NCBI GenBank assembly: GCA_026873275.1
Contig: JANTUC010000001.1
Coordinates: 558,001 to 622,000 of the forward strand
Source: Pseudopithomyces maydicus
Taxonomy: Eukaryota > Ascomycota > Dothideomycetes > Pleosporales > Didymosphaeriaceae
DNA: 64,000 bases
Reading direction: 5' to 3'
The position numbers were made by a program, and so were the translations under genes. A model generated the notes under the pieces. The model was not told the DNA's origin, ran no database searches, and saw nothing but the letters and a program-made list of their open reading frames with translations. Of this stretch, positions 1 through 13,140 are shown piece by piece; position 1 is the stretch's first letter; each line of letters starts with the position of its first letter.

Positions 1-436
1 GCCAGCACCGCCGCCGAAAGTGCGTCTCTCGCCTCCGCCGTAGCCAGCACCGCCGCTGCCGCCTATATGAGGGTTAGTTCACAGTTTGTTGGGATTCCGA
101 ATCAAGGGCATGAATTACTTCCGGCTGCACCGAGTCAGTATTTCGCATTGCTATCGGCTTGAAAAAAGCTACTCACCACCAACAGGCATATCCTCCATTT
201 CGTCAGCCCATGATCCGAGTGCTATAGTAGCGTCAGCCTCTTCCACTCCCCGCATGGAGCGGGGTTGCGCCTACATTGGTCGCCCAGAAAGTCCCCCAGG
301 GACATCTTCTGGGTTTGCTTCTTGGGACCTGCAAGCATGAATGTTAGCCATGTTGGTTGAATTTGGCCGTCCGCGCAAAGTGGGGTAGCACGTTGGCGCT
401 GCCTGGCGTTGCAGCGCGGGAGGCAAACGTACCCAT
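1..436 (-). CDS. TIF3: eIF4B/Tif3 translation initiation factor, N-terminal part (runs off window)
   Basis: Partial gene; the rest lies beyond base 1. Four minus-strand exons are seen: 433-436 (only ATGG), 275-328, 177-221 and 62 down to 1. All three introns are GT-AG and the first has a GGCTAAC branch site close to its TTGCAG acceptor. The spliced start reads MGPKKQTQKMSLGDFLGDQ and continues into SLGSWADEMEDMP, the N-terminal signature of fungal eIF4B, then a Gly/Arg-rich stretch. By family knowledge the protein binds RNA through an RRM (outside this window) and stimulates eIF4A helicase during cytoplasmic ribosome scanning. The start is chosen because splicing ATGG to the next exon removes stops and restores the family N-terminus. 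It shares a short upstream region with the divergent gene at 732. The identity is solid; the four-base first exon is inferred. Confidence 0.8.
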
Positions 437-731
437 GATTGCGGTTAGCAGTCAACGCGCTGTCGAAACCGCGCGCTGGCCGAGAATATCCTGAGAGCTA
501 TGCAGGCTCTCAAGAAAGGACGTATGGGTGTAAGTGGTTCGTTCGCCAAAGTGTGTGGGGTTGTGGTCGAGGGGACCTGCCTGAAGAAAATCGCGGGCAC
601 CCAAGTGCGATTAATGTTCAATCTTCGACGCTAAGAATCTTGGCGTTTCCTGTAGCTCAACTTGTCCCCAGATTCTACACCTCTTGTATCATTCCAGATC
701 GAGCTTCGTTCGTGCAATAAATGAGTCCGTT
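437..731. promoter_or_regulatory. Divergent promoter region between TIF3 and the Tim17-like gene
   Basis: This 295 bp spacer separates two start codons facing away from each other, so both 5' UTRs and promoters must lie here or inside the first introns. No canonical TATA box or clear operator is visible. Short open frames in it have no family resemblance. Confidence 0.45.
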
Positions 732-1904
732 ATGAACAAACTGTCGCCTGACCGAGATGCCGTTACGCATCCGTTCACCGTAGCTAAACATGGGTTGCTA
801 ATGGGTGCGGGCTCGGGTGAGTTTACGATTTGTTTGCTCTACGCTTCACAAAGTCATGTCACCCCCTGCCTCAATCGTTGCTCTCGGGTACATGAAGCAA
901 TTCGCTACTGGCCACCACAACACAGAAATTTGACATTAGGCCGGTAGGAAGACCGGACAAAATTCACGCACAAACGGCGCCTAGGGTCTGGGGCATATCA
1001 CGTGTCCTCACCTCCCTCGTAAAATAGCATTCTTCCCGAACACAGCTGATTTCACTAGCTGTACCTGGCCTCATTATCGGCGCCACCTATGGAACCCTCC
1101 GTACGCAGACTCCTATTCTTTTCTCCCTTGTGTCTGGCGCCCAGTGGTTCACCATCGGCACAACCTTCTTCAGTATCCGAACCTCCCTTCTCAACAGTAC
1201 TGGTATCCACAATTGGTGGAACCTCACTCGCGGTACTCCCTTAATTCCCCTCCCGGATCACGGTAAGTCTATTTGATATTACGGGGTGCCCTTTCGGTCC
1301 AAAAACCAGAGTCCTTTTTGTTTGGCTAAGATGATGAGATCCCGTTCTCATCATGTGAATGAAACCTGCCTATGTGGAAAGGATAATATTCTCGCCTGAT
1401 AACAAGTGCAAATTTGTATATTCTCCTGGCTACCAGATAGAGACTGACATGACCACTGGTTTGACAGGCCCATCGCATTCGGACCGCGTCTTCGCATCCA
1501 CAATCTCTGGCTCGGCCACTGGGTTCACCCTTGGCTTCTTATTTCGCGGTCCTCGTAATGTCTTACCTGGTACTATCATGTTTAGTTTGTTTGGATGGAG
1601 TGGGCAACACATTTATGAGTGGTTAGACGCAAGAAATTCTGGGTATGTTAAAGAGAAGAGGGAAATGGGGGAGAAAGAAGAGAAAAAGAGCTGGCTACAG
1701 AGGATGGGAAAGAGCAAGTGGAGTCCGATGAGGGCTTTGACCGAAGATGAATATGAGGAAATGATGAAAGAGAGGATATTGAAGGTAGATGTGGAGATAG
1801 CACTTCTTAAGGATAAGATTGAGGCACTGAAGAAAGAGAAGGAAGATGCAGAGAGGCCAAGGGCGGCAGGGGGTCAAGACGAGTCTCATGAAACTGAAAA
1901 ATGA
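732..1904 (+). CDS. Tim17/Tim22/Tim23-family-like membrane protein with coiled-coil tail
   Basis: Three exons, 732-816, 1059-1262 and 1441-1904, total 753 nt and give 250 residues. The first donor is GTGAGT, the second GTAAGT. Residues about 15-130 are hydrophobic and glycine-rich (HPFTVAKHGLLMGAG, LIIGATYGTLRTQTP, then TISGSATGFTLGFLFRGPR), the pattern of Tim17/22/23/PMP24-type four-helix membrane proteins of the inner mitochondrial membrane or peroxisome. Residues about 150-250 are highly charged with Lys/Glu heptads (KVDVEIALLKDKIEALKKEK), suggesting a soluble coiled coil. It may be a mitochondrial membrane protein of unknown role rather than a core translocase, because the charged tail is not part of Tim17, Tim22 or Tim23. 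The third exon could alternatively start at 1470 after a second in-phase acceptor, removing about ten residues. Confidence 0.7.
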
Positions 1905-3341
1905 AATGATTTCTGGTGGTGGCTGGATTGTGTCCCGCACATCATGGAAATGCAGTTGTACGATATTTGTATGTCGGTTCAAGAGAAGATTTGCAGATTG
2001 TGAGGGCTGTAACATAGGCAAGTGTTTGTATATTATGAATACGATTTTTAGATGATCCCCACGTACCAAAACTCGCGATCTCTATGATCCCACAGGTCGA
2101 CTAGACCGAAGAATTGGCAATGTTTTGTAGTGCACAGAACCATACCCTAGAGCTGGGCCTGAAATGCTCTTCATCTAGAGAGCATAAACCACCAGTGCAG
2201 CGACCATGAGTTTCAGTTTTGCAGTCCATACCTTTTCGAGCACCCCTGTTTCTCTTCACACCCTATCATGGATATTCAAAACGTATTGGTCGGTTGACCT
2301 GGGGGCTGCAGGTCTAGGATGTAAATAGGTGCTGCTGTTCCTGCATAGTGAACTAGGATGCGTCGCGCTAGGGTATGGGACCCGCATATGTGCTGTGGAT
2401 AAGGGAGGCTTGATAAGCTTCCGAGACTCGCCCGGGTTGGTAGATACTTGCAATGAGAGTTGGGCGTTCTGTCTCTTGGATTGCTTCGATCAATTTCGCT
2501 GATTTTGGGCTTGTGCCTGAATGTACCCAAACGCAGCGGTTGATTCATCGCTTAGCAGTGTTGATTGATGAGTCTTTTGACATCTTAATATTATGGATAA
2601 TACCTGATATTGTAATATGTAAACATCATGGTCTAGCCGTTCCAATAGCGCAAAATGCAACACCAACTTTTACTCAAACCAAAAGACTTCGCTATGCAAG
2701 CCGTGAGCAAGAAAAGCGCTGCAAAACCCCAGTCACCCAGACAACAAAATGGCCGTAGCTCATGTCTGGTGTCATAAACCGCTTGCACATGCAACATGGC
2801 ACTGTATCCTCCGGTTGCCCGGTAGCTGTGAAGACACAATGGAGCAACCCACCGAAGCCAAGGATTGAGATACCAAACGCTAAATAACGATGGAAAGATT
2901 GGCAACACTCCCCGAAGCCAGTCCTGGGCTTCAGAATCTATATTCGACCTGAAGCCAATATAGCTTTCGACTGGTGTGTAAAGGTCACTTTCTTGAGTTG
3001 GTTCGTGTTCTTGTTGTTGTCGAAGAAGTAGAAGTAGAAGAAGAAACTGTTCCGTGTCCAAGCAACTGGTTCACGTAACCTTTCACGTTACTTAGCGAAG
3101 ACCTTAGCTTCGGTCACAAGACCGTATTCTTTCTTCGTCGTTATCACGGCCTCCTAGTATGCTTGTTTTCGGTTTGATAGAACGCGGAGTAGGTTGCGTC
3201 TACTAACAATTCCTCGAGACATGCACCGGTTCTGGCGGGTGTCGATCTTCTTCTCCAATGAATGCTCCTCCAAGTGGGTGGTTAAAAATACAGTGAATAA
3301 TAGGAATGGCGGTGTGTGCGACTCTGGCGGCTCTCTTCAGC
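1905..3341. other. Convergent intergenic region
   Basis: The 3' ends of the Tim17-like gene and STE50 face each other here. Several short open frames occur on both strands, but none shows splice signals, domain motifs or a plausible composition. I see only probable 3' UTRs and spacer. Confidence 0.5.
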
Positions 3342-5002
3342 TTACAAAACGCCTCCTGGTAATTGTACTCCTCGGTTGTTTCCATCCCACCCAAAACTTC
3401 CGGTTCCGGTTCCTACGCTTCTGATGTCATTGCCGCCCACGGTGCTTACATGACCCTCGGCAGGTGCTGCATGTTTTCGAAGCATGAACATGGGTTTACG
3501 ACCTTCTTTATCCAATTGCTTAAACAAGATGAGAGGCCTCTCGTTCAATCCTAGACATCTTTCTTGGTCTCCGTGAACAATGTACAAGGCATATTGTCGC
3601 CAGTCAGCAGTGATGTTGTACTTCTTAAGCGCAACAGGTAAAACTTTATGACATGGGTCGTCGATCGACACACGAAACGACTTGAAGATTTCGACCTGTG
3701 GATTGGTCGACGATGATTGTGCGGACGCAGCATTTGAATTCATGGTACCGCCAGAGAGAGGCGGATCGCGGTCTTCAGGGTTCGGCGTCGGCGCTGGGTT
3801 GGATCGCATGGCTCTGGAGTTGAGTGGTGCAGGTGTGTTGCGGTTGGATACCATTGTGGAGTCGGATCCCCAAGTGTTGGTATAGCTCTGTGTAATATCG
3901 TGATCGAGATGTGCACTGCGGGGATTGTAGGACCGAGCTTGGCTGTTGCTCTGCGCATATGCGGGCGAGGTAGGCGAGGGCTGTGGGACTGCGTTTGGTG
4001 ACATTTGCTGGCCGCCGGCAATTGACGCTGTTAGATGTGAGGAAGCTGCCAGAGCTGCTGCGGAGGGATCGAGAGACGAATTGTCGACCAGGGCGCGCCC
4101 CTCCGGAATGGTCGGAGAGGGGTTCTTCGGGCCAGAGGCAAGGAAAAGTCTCTTGGTAGAGAACTTACGTGACAAGCTGCTCCCCACATTCCTCTCTATC
4201 GCAGGCGGAGGCGATGTAACAGAATGATCGTGAGGCGTGGGCAAGGGTTGCTGGCTATCTTTGTACGCACGCGCCACAGCTAGTGTTTCGTCGCGGAGCC
4301 TCTTGTATTCCTCCAGTACGCGGTTGAGCTCGTCCTTGAGGTGGCGTATCTCCATTTCGCTGGCATGCAAGCGCTCGTCGCGGGCTTGCACCACGCGTAT
4401 CACCTTGGCAAAGTCCTCCTGGGTAGGCGGTGCATCTTGGGCGGAGGTGTCGGCAGCTGGGGGGCGGTTAGCAGGCGATGGTGCATGGAACGTGAGAGGG
4501 CCATACACAGCGGGACGTAGTGGTCGGGTTCTATGGGCACATTTTGCTTGACCTTGATCTCGTAGACTGCCTTGAGGATGGTAAGTCGGTGTCCGACGCT
4601 GTGGAGTCCGATCTCCTTGAGCTCGGCATGCTGGACTTCCACCAGCACCTCGCCCGAGAATTCGTGTTCTGTCTGGCAGTTAGCGGGCGGCTGGCAGGTC
4701 GACGGCGTGGGGTGCATACCGATGAAGGTGTCGGCATACTGCCTCAGACCCAGGCCTGCCACAAAGTCGGCGACGTGCTCTTTTGTCCATTCTGTTATGA
4801 GGCCGGTGGGGCTGCCCTTGGCGTCGCGTGCGTGAGTGAAGGTGGTGGGCGTGTGCTCGGTGCTCATGGGCCCTGACGAGGTGGGCGAGCTCTCCGGGTA
4901 CTCGATGGGGATGGTCGGGCTCTGGATGACGCTGCGTTCGTGCTCGTCGCTGGCCTCGTAGTCCTCGTCCGAATCGTCGTGGTAGTTGCTCGTGTATGCC
5001 AT
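3342..5002 (-). CDS. STE50: STE50 adaptor: SAM and RA (Ras-association) domains
   Basis: Exons 4720-5002, 4507-4668 and 3342-4456 give 519 residues. The small GT-AG introns restore a continuous SAM domain at about residues 69-135 (ITEWTKEHVADFVAGLGL, then EIGLHSVGHRLTILK). A coiled coil of about residues 155-205 follows (QARDERLHASEMEIRHLKDE), then a long Ser/Pro-rich linker and a Ras-association domain at about 400-475. The protein ends RGVQLPGGVL. In the family, SAM binds the SAM domain of MAPKKK Ste11 and RA binds Cdc42/Ras-type GTPases or membrane anchors, linking upstream signals to the osmosensing and invasive-growth MAPK pathways; in plant pathogens the orthologue is commonly needed for infection structures. 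The start is the first ATG, followed by an acidic segment. It is divergent from the SUS1-like gene at 6082. Confidence 0.93.
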
Positions 5003-6081
5003 GGCAGGCGGGCGGGGAAGGAGCTACGGGCGGGTGCGAGGGAAGGGACGGAAGGCGCGCCAAGCCGCAGGCGTGAACGCTGAGCAGCGCTGGAGTCGTC
5101 GTTGTCGTCTGCCCAGATGGATGCTTCCCGGCGCTGCTGCGTCGTTCCCTTGCGGAGCATCCACGGAGCCCTGCTGAGACGAAGCGAGATGCACTAGGGG
5201 TGTTTCGTGGCCCGGTCCTCGCTGCTGCTACTGCTGCTGCTGCTGCTGGAACGCGTGTCAGAGGGGCGTTGACATGCGGCGGCCGAGGATGGGCGGGTGC
5301 GGGCAAAGTGCTTGGATAGTGCGTGCGTGCGTGCGCGCGCGCGTGTGTGTGCGCGGCGGCGGGGGGTGGTGAGGGATGGCGTGGGCTTTGTCGTGTCGGC
5401 GGAGGTGAGGGCTGCGCAGGGAGTGGTGATGGGGGTTGGAGCAGGCCGGGGCGTGGACCTATGCAGGTGCGGGTGGGATGCAGCAGCAGCGTGTCGGGCA
5501 CGTCTGGAGACAGCAGCAGTCCAAAGCAGTTCAATGGGCACGGCTCTGGTCCAGCGACACGGCGACGACAGAGCACAGGCTGCTGGGAGGGGGAGGGATA
5601 GACGAGCAGCAGGTCGCTTCCGTCGGCGGCAAGCAGCAGCAGCCAGCCAAGCATCGCCCGAGCTCCCCCAATAAGAAAAGCATTGGCTTGCCTTGCCTTC
5701 CCTTGCCTTGCCCTCTGCCCTGCCCTGCCCTGCCCTGTCCGTCTTTGTCCACCACCGGGGCCTGCAGATGGCAACCAGCCCGGCCCACCACACACCGTAG
5801 CACCCACCGCCGTCCTGCACCCATCCAGCCCTTCTCGCGCCCCCCGCCTTGCACCCTCGTTAGCCTAGGTACCGTACCGTACGTGCTGCACCCTCACCGC
5901 CTGCACGATCGGCAGCCCGAGCTTCGCGCGCAATCCCCGGCCATCCTGTTGCTCGCCAACCAGCGGGTCCCGCCTCGCTTCCGCCGTTGCCCATCCCACC
6001 ATTGCCGCCCGCCGGCACCTCTAGCCCAGCCTTTGCGGACCGGACGCACACACCAACACCTTCACATATCCCACCGCCCCC
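5003..6081. promoter_or_regulatory. Divergent intergenic region STE50 / SUS1-like
   Basis: This GC-rich spacer holds the 5' regions of both flanking genes. It contains a CTG trinucleotide run (about 5222-5249), an alternating GTGC/GCGC tract (about 5322-5358), a CCTTG/CCCTG-rich tract (about 5690-5740) and a CCTAGGTACCGTACC element at 5864-5878. Long open frames on both strands follow the GC composition and have low-complexity translations, so I do not call genes. Confidence 0.5.
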
Positions 6082-6512
6082 ATGTCCGAACCACCCCGTC
6101 TCGCCATGACCTCTTCCCAGGCCCACGAAACGCTGCCCGACGACCTGCGCAACCGCGTCTATGCTGCCCTCCTCTCCGGCCATGGCATCCCCCACATTGA
6201 AAACACCCTGAAGCACGAGATGCAGGCCACCGGCTTCATGGCTGCCCTCAAAGCCTACATCAACCACCTGCTACGGAACGAGGGACTCAGCTCCATGCCC
6301 GAAATTCTGAACAGGGTCCAGGCAAAGGTCCTGCACGATACACAGGCTGCAAAGGCAAGCGACACTGCCAACGGTGCGAATGGCGTCAACGGCCATACCA
6401 ACGATGGCGACGAATACAATCTTGCTCTCCCTCCAGCGTCACCAGAGAAGGGGCCAAGACTCTCGTCAAGGAGCTCGACAAGGTCGTGGATATCACCGTC
6501 GACGAAAAGTGA
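6082..6512 (+). CDS. SUS1: SUS1/ENY2-like transcription and mRNA export factor, with apparent frameshift
   Basis: Residues 1 to about 90 (LPDDLRNRVYAALLSGHGIP, IENTLKHEMQATGFMAALKA) follow the helical pattern of ENY2/Sus1 proteins, which sit in the SAGA deubiquitinase module and the TREX-2 export complex. After an Asn/Gly-rich insert the frame in use runs into non-family sequence to 6622. A second frame instead gives VTREGAKTLVKELDKVVDIT and stops at 6510-6512. Joining the two needs one extra base around 6436-6438. With it the length is 143 residues; no GT-AG intron achieves the same join. I therefore annotate to 6512 with a probable one-base deletion in the data. The start could also be the second ATG at 6106. 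The family call is moderately sure, from pattern rather than a strict motif. Confidence 0.6.
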
Positions 6513-7339
6513 TGGGCCCCCAGTCCCATCACCATCCATCCAACTTCATGCCAGCAGCAGTACATCTCTCCTCCATTTTGAGATGCTCGCTCGCAGTTGC
6601 AAGGCAATGCCCAGCCGAATTTGAGGTGAGCAGAGAGTGTGTTCCCAGGCTGCCCTCTTTCCTTGCTTGAGGAGAAGAGTCATCCCAGCCATCCCAGCTG
6701 TGGGTAGAAGGGAGTGCACATGGCTCATACATCGCCATTCAGCATAGTCCACACTCTTGCTGCTATCGACTTTCCGACGATGCCTTTCGACATGCATGCA
6801 GACTGTGACTATCGATCTCCCGCCATGCCTTGACCGCAGACTACGGGTTGTCTAGAATTGTGGCGGCTTGTTGGAGGCTCGATGGGAGGAGAGTCGCCTT
6901 GCTGAACAGCAGGAAGTGAGCGGCAAAGCCTCGCTCTTCACAAGTAGTACAGTAGTGGAGTAGTTTTGAGATGGTAGCGTACTACTCTTTCATGCACAAG
7001 CGAAGACGCAAATAGACCTGGCCATACAATGAGCACTCTACGTAACATCATCAGGTGCACGCAAACAATTCAAGGAAATCATTGTGAACATGCAGTTTGT
7101 CATAACTATATGGATGCAGTCTTCATCGATATCGGTAGTCATGCCCCGATGCAACCTCCTCCACACTACCAATCTACTACACTTCGCCCGGGAGTCATAT
7201 TACTCTCACAACCTCGCACGAAGAAGACGACCATTCCATTTGTGAACAGATGCGCCGACATTAACCCATTCATGGCGATAGTCCGTGATACCGCGTTGAA
7301 GACCGGCAGATGTACTCAGGAAACACAAGCCCGATTCAT
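6513..7339. other. Convergent intergenic region SUS1-like / CDC48
   Basis: This region should hold the 3' UTRs of the two genes that converge on it. One 104-codon open frame at 7029-7343 overlaps the CDC48 stop region and has no recognisable features. Confidence 0.5.
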
Positions 7340-10018
<2,679 letters not shown>

Positions 10019-10758
10019 GTTGAGCGGGCTTCTGTCGATTACGTAGGGAATGCAAGTGTGGGGATGCAGACTGTGTCTTCTGCGCGGGACAAATGAAGGG
10101 CCTGCGAAGGAGGCGTCTACAGGGACGGTGATGGGGTGAGATGAATGGGGTAGCTGGGGCGAGGGCGATGTGGTTTAAGTATCAGCGACAGCTCCGGCGG
10201 CGATGATGTGCCTGTGGGTTGGAGCTCGGACGTGCCTGCCACGCCAAGACCGAAACCCAAGGAAGTCGCTGGATCTCCAAATCGCCGCCGCCTTCACCCT
10301 CAGATATTACCACCGTGTCCCTATTCTCTCACAGCGCGCCACCATGCTTTTGCCGCTCGCACCAATAAGAGAGCTTTGTGCACCTGGGCGGGCGCGCGAG
10401 GTGAGGCAACTATCGACTACCGCATACTCTTTCAGTGCTGCCTTGAGCCTCACGATACGCCACTCGCCCGACCCGTTGACTGCGCTAAACCACGTGACCA
10501 ACAACACCCCGGGACCGGCGCCCAACACGGAGACAAGCAGACGAGGGTGTCACTACATTATGAATCGATCTCACTGGTTCTGCTGTGCCTCTGCCGGTCA
10601 CTGACACGTAGTTACAGGGCACAAAGCAGTTTAATATGTCAGGACCATGACGGCAACACACCAACCTAAGAAAGCACAGACCCGGCTAGGTGACTAGGTA
10701 CCTACCTTAGGCGACTCCATACTTACATATACATATTAGGGCGGACACTAAGACCATT
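10019..10758. promoter_or_regulatory. CDC48 upstream region and SSU1-like 3' flank
   Basis: This 740 bp region lies upstream of the CDC48 start and downstream of the anion exporter stop. A palindromic CTAGGTGACTAGGTACCTAC element lies at 10686-10705, one of several TAGGTA-type elements in the window. Overlapping open frames at 10203-10669 show no family resemblance. Confidence 0.45.
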
Positions 10759-12168
10759 TCACGCTTCCTCTCGCCTTGCCCCCTCTCCTCTCCCACATGC
10801 CTTCTCCATCTCGCGCAAACAAGGTGCCTCGAACAGCCTGCCGCGTAGCATATTCTGCACAGTGCCTGCCGTAACAACAACCCAGAGCAGCACAACAACG
10901 ACTCCATAAATCTGCATCCGATCAGTCACGTTCGGCCGCAAAGCACAACCAGGCATTGGACCTACCGTTCCAAGTACCCTGAAAAATTCCGATTGTAGTT
11001 CTTCACCTAGCCTCATAGTCGCCATCGCATAAACCCCAATGGGGAATGTGAACCCCCACCATCCCATGTTGAATGGGAACCTTCGTCTTCCTAGCACAGC
11101 TCCAAGTGCAAAGACAAGCCACACCAGTCCAAACCCCCACATCACAATCGCAACACCAAATCCAAGCACATATAATATAGATCCCGCAGATGGATGCAAC
11201 GTGCTCGTCTCGGGGAACACCTTCATTGCCATGGTTCCAAGTTGCATGATAGCGTATCCGCCCTGGCCCATCGGTCCCAACGGCAAGAACACGCTGACTA
11301 TGACCTCACTTGGAGGTAGCTTGTATATGGTCAAGCGGTGAAAGTACATCGCTAGCACAATGAACGCAAGTGGTACCCCTGTACCCCACAGAACATAACT
11401 TGTCGTAATGGTAATCAATGCGTGCCTCGGATCGGGTAATGCGTTTGAAACAAGCGCGCCAGAAGCCGACGCAACGATTGGAGCAACGATTGGTAACAGC
11501 CACGCTGCAGTCATGGTATCATGCCGTGTTGAATGCTTTGTCATCATTTGAAAAGGCAGCCCAAAGCAACATGCCAGACTGAGTACCACGTCGATCCACC
11601 ACATGGTCCATGCGATTGTCGGTGTGGCGCCGCCCCAGTACGGCACGCAGACGAGCGTGAACATATTGACAATGGTAGCGAAACCCATGGGAAATGTTCC
11701 AAGGAAGAGTGACTGGACGGGATGGGCCAGCATTAAGGTCCACGTCGCTGGATAAAGGATGTATCGGAGGATCGAAATCGTGAGTATGAGGACGAAAAGG
11801 AAAACATTGAGCGCGAAAAATACATTGCCAACAATGTTGAGGAAGTGATGACTGGGATACATTGTGCCGAAGAGATGGAGGAGCATCGAGACGATGCCGG
11901 TACCCATGGGGATGGCGAACTGCTCGCGTGAGAAACATATTGGACGTTGGGTTGATCTACATACCCACGAAGGAGTGAAGTTCTGTGTAGCACGTCGCCA
12001 TCCACCACGTCGATTCTGTATCAACCACATTGGCAATTGCTGTGGATGGGGATGAGAAGAGATATCCATCGTGCTGTTACTCAGCACCCCGCAATCGCTT
12101 GAGCGCTCCAGTTCTCTCGCGGGTGACCTAACAACGTAAGCTGAGGTCGTTAAACAAGGTGTCTCCAT
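10759..12168 (-). CDS. SSU1: Sulfite efflux pump / C4-dicarboxylate-type anion transporter (SSU1/TehA family)
   Basis: Two exons, 11965-12168 and 10759-11919, are joined across a 45 bp GT-AG intron. This produces NFTPSWFAIPMGTGIVSMLL, the conserved opening of fungal Ssu1 proteins. The model gives 454 residues with about ten hydrophobic helices, as in the SLAC1/TehA fold. In fungi members export sulfite released from cysteine catabolism, or carry malate and other anions, at the plasma membrane. The segment before the first helix contains WLIQNRRGGWRRATQNFTP, also typical. The frame is open upstream to an ATG near 12297; ATGs at 12168 and 12069 have better context and give lengths closer to the family, so the exact start is uncertain. 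Sulfite versus organic-acid specificity cannot be settled here. Confidence 0.88.
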   Translation of the reverse strand: METPCLTTSAYVVRSPARELERSSDCGVLSNSTMDISSHPHPQQLPMWLIQNRRGGWRRATQNFTPSWVCRSTQRPICFSREQFAIPMGTGIVSMLLHLFGTMYPSHHFLNIVGNVFFALNVFLFVLILTISILRYILYPATWTLMLAHPVQSLFLGTFPMGFATIVNMFTLVCVPYWGGATPTIAWTMWWIDVVLSLACCFGLPFQMMTKHSTRHDTMTAAWLLPIVAPIVASASGALVSNALPDPRHALITITTSYVLWGTGVPLAFIVLAMYFHRLTIYKLPPSEVIVSVFLPLGPMGQGGYAIMQLGTMAMKVFPETSTLHPSAGSILYVLGFGVAIVMWGFGLVWLVFALGAVLGRRRFPFNMGWWGFTFPIGVYAMATMRLGEELQSEFFRVLGTVGPMPGCALRPNVTDRMQIYGVVVVLLWVVVTAGTVQNMLRGRLFEAPCLREMEKACGRGEGARREEA

Positions 12169-13140
12169 GATTATCGGATTCAAAATTTTTGAAGTGTATG
12201 GACAGCACTCGGTGTCTGTTGACAGGAGTTGATAAACAAATATATTCGCTTCGGAAAGGCTCGGCCTGTCGCTCGACGGCCCGGAGTCATCGGTCATCAC
12301 AAGCAATCGCAAATTTTACGTAGAGCCACGTGCATATCTTCTGGGTCTCCATCTTAATTATAGGAATTTGATAGTGGCTTTATTATATCTACCATAATAA
12401 ACGTATTCCAGAGCTGTTGGTGTAAAGAATTGCGTGGTCGCCTTACGTAGAGAAGCATGAGAAAAGGCCCGACTCACGTCCGAAATCTGTTTCGTCAAAC
12501 GCGAGAAGCAGTGTGTGAATGTATTGGTTGAGATAGACAACTGACATGAGGCCAGTAATGGCACCATTCGGGCAAACTTTTCTTTATCGGGTTCACACCC
12601 AGATATGTATTATGGTTTTTCCTTGGCACAACCTCTGAGACAATCTTTCAGCCACGATTCAAACAAAAGAGACTGATTAGGAAAGGCGCACCAGATTATG
12701 CAGAAGATACTAGGCGAAACGAAAAGAAATGGTGAGAGGAAGTCTCACTGTCGCCAACTGTGAGCATCTACAGTAGTGGTTCAGAATCAGGACATGATTC
12801 AATACTCATTAGTCTCATAATGACAGTCAATTGTTTCTTTCTATGCTCGTTCTAGCGGTAGTCTCAAGCCATCTTGACTTTGATTCGTGGCTATTTATGT
12901 GGATTGTAGCCTGATAATGAAATATTAAAGGCCTTTCTTCTTCAACTATGTCTAATGGACAAGACGTTAACCATTCTTTGTTCACTACTACAAATTGAAA
13001 TTCTTTGATAATGTATCTTTGTGAGTACACGTACATTTACATTTATGTATATATATATATATATAATTTCGGTATGTGTGCATTTGTAGTATAGAAACAC
13101 AACCTGCTTCATCATTTCATCAAGTCACAAGATAACGACG
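12169..13140. other. Divergent intergenic region
   Basis: This is spacer between the exporter and the SRR1-like gene. It is fairly AT-rich and has a short (TA)n tract at about 13048-13064, roughly 80 bp before the SRR1-like start. No gene is supported. Confidence 0.5.

Noticed and set aside
856..887. Alternative first exon for the Tim17-like gene beginning MSPPASIVAL
   Set aside because: Its donor gives the wrong phase for the next exon, whereas the exon at 732-816 fits exactly and supplies HPFTVAKHGLLMG.
2633..3061. 142-codon minus-strand open frame with a Leu run at its start
   Set aside because: No domain, no splice partners and a leucine run that is just a trinucleotide-like repeat; it lies in a convergent 3' region.
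5297..5850. Long open frames on both strands between STE50 and the SUS1-like gene
   Set aside because: They overlap antiparallel on GC-rich simple-sequence DNA with Arg/Ala/Pro-rich translations and no domains.
10203..10669. Two overlapping open frames of 133 and 153 codons in the CDC48 promoter
   Set aside because: Different frames over the same bases, with Pro/Arg/Ser-rich low-complexity translations; expected from GC-rich promoter DNA.
11039..11341. 100-codon plus-strand open frame inside the exporter gene
   Set aside because: It is antisense to well-conserved exporter exons, a frame shadow.
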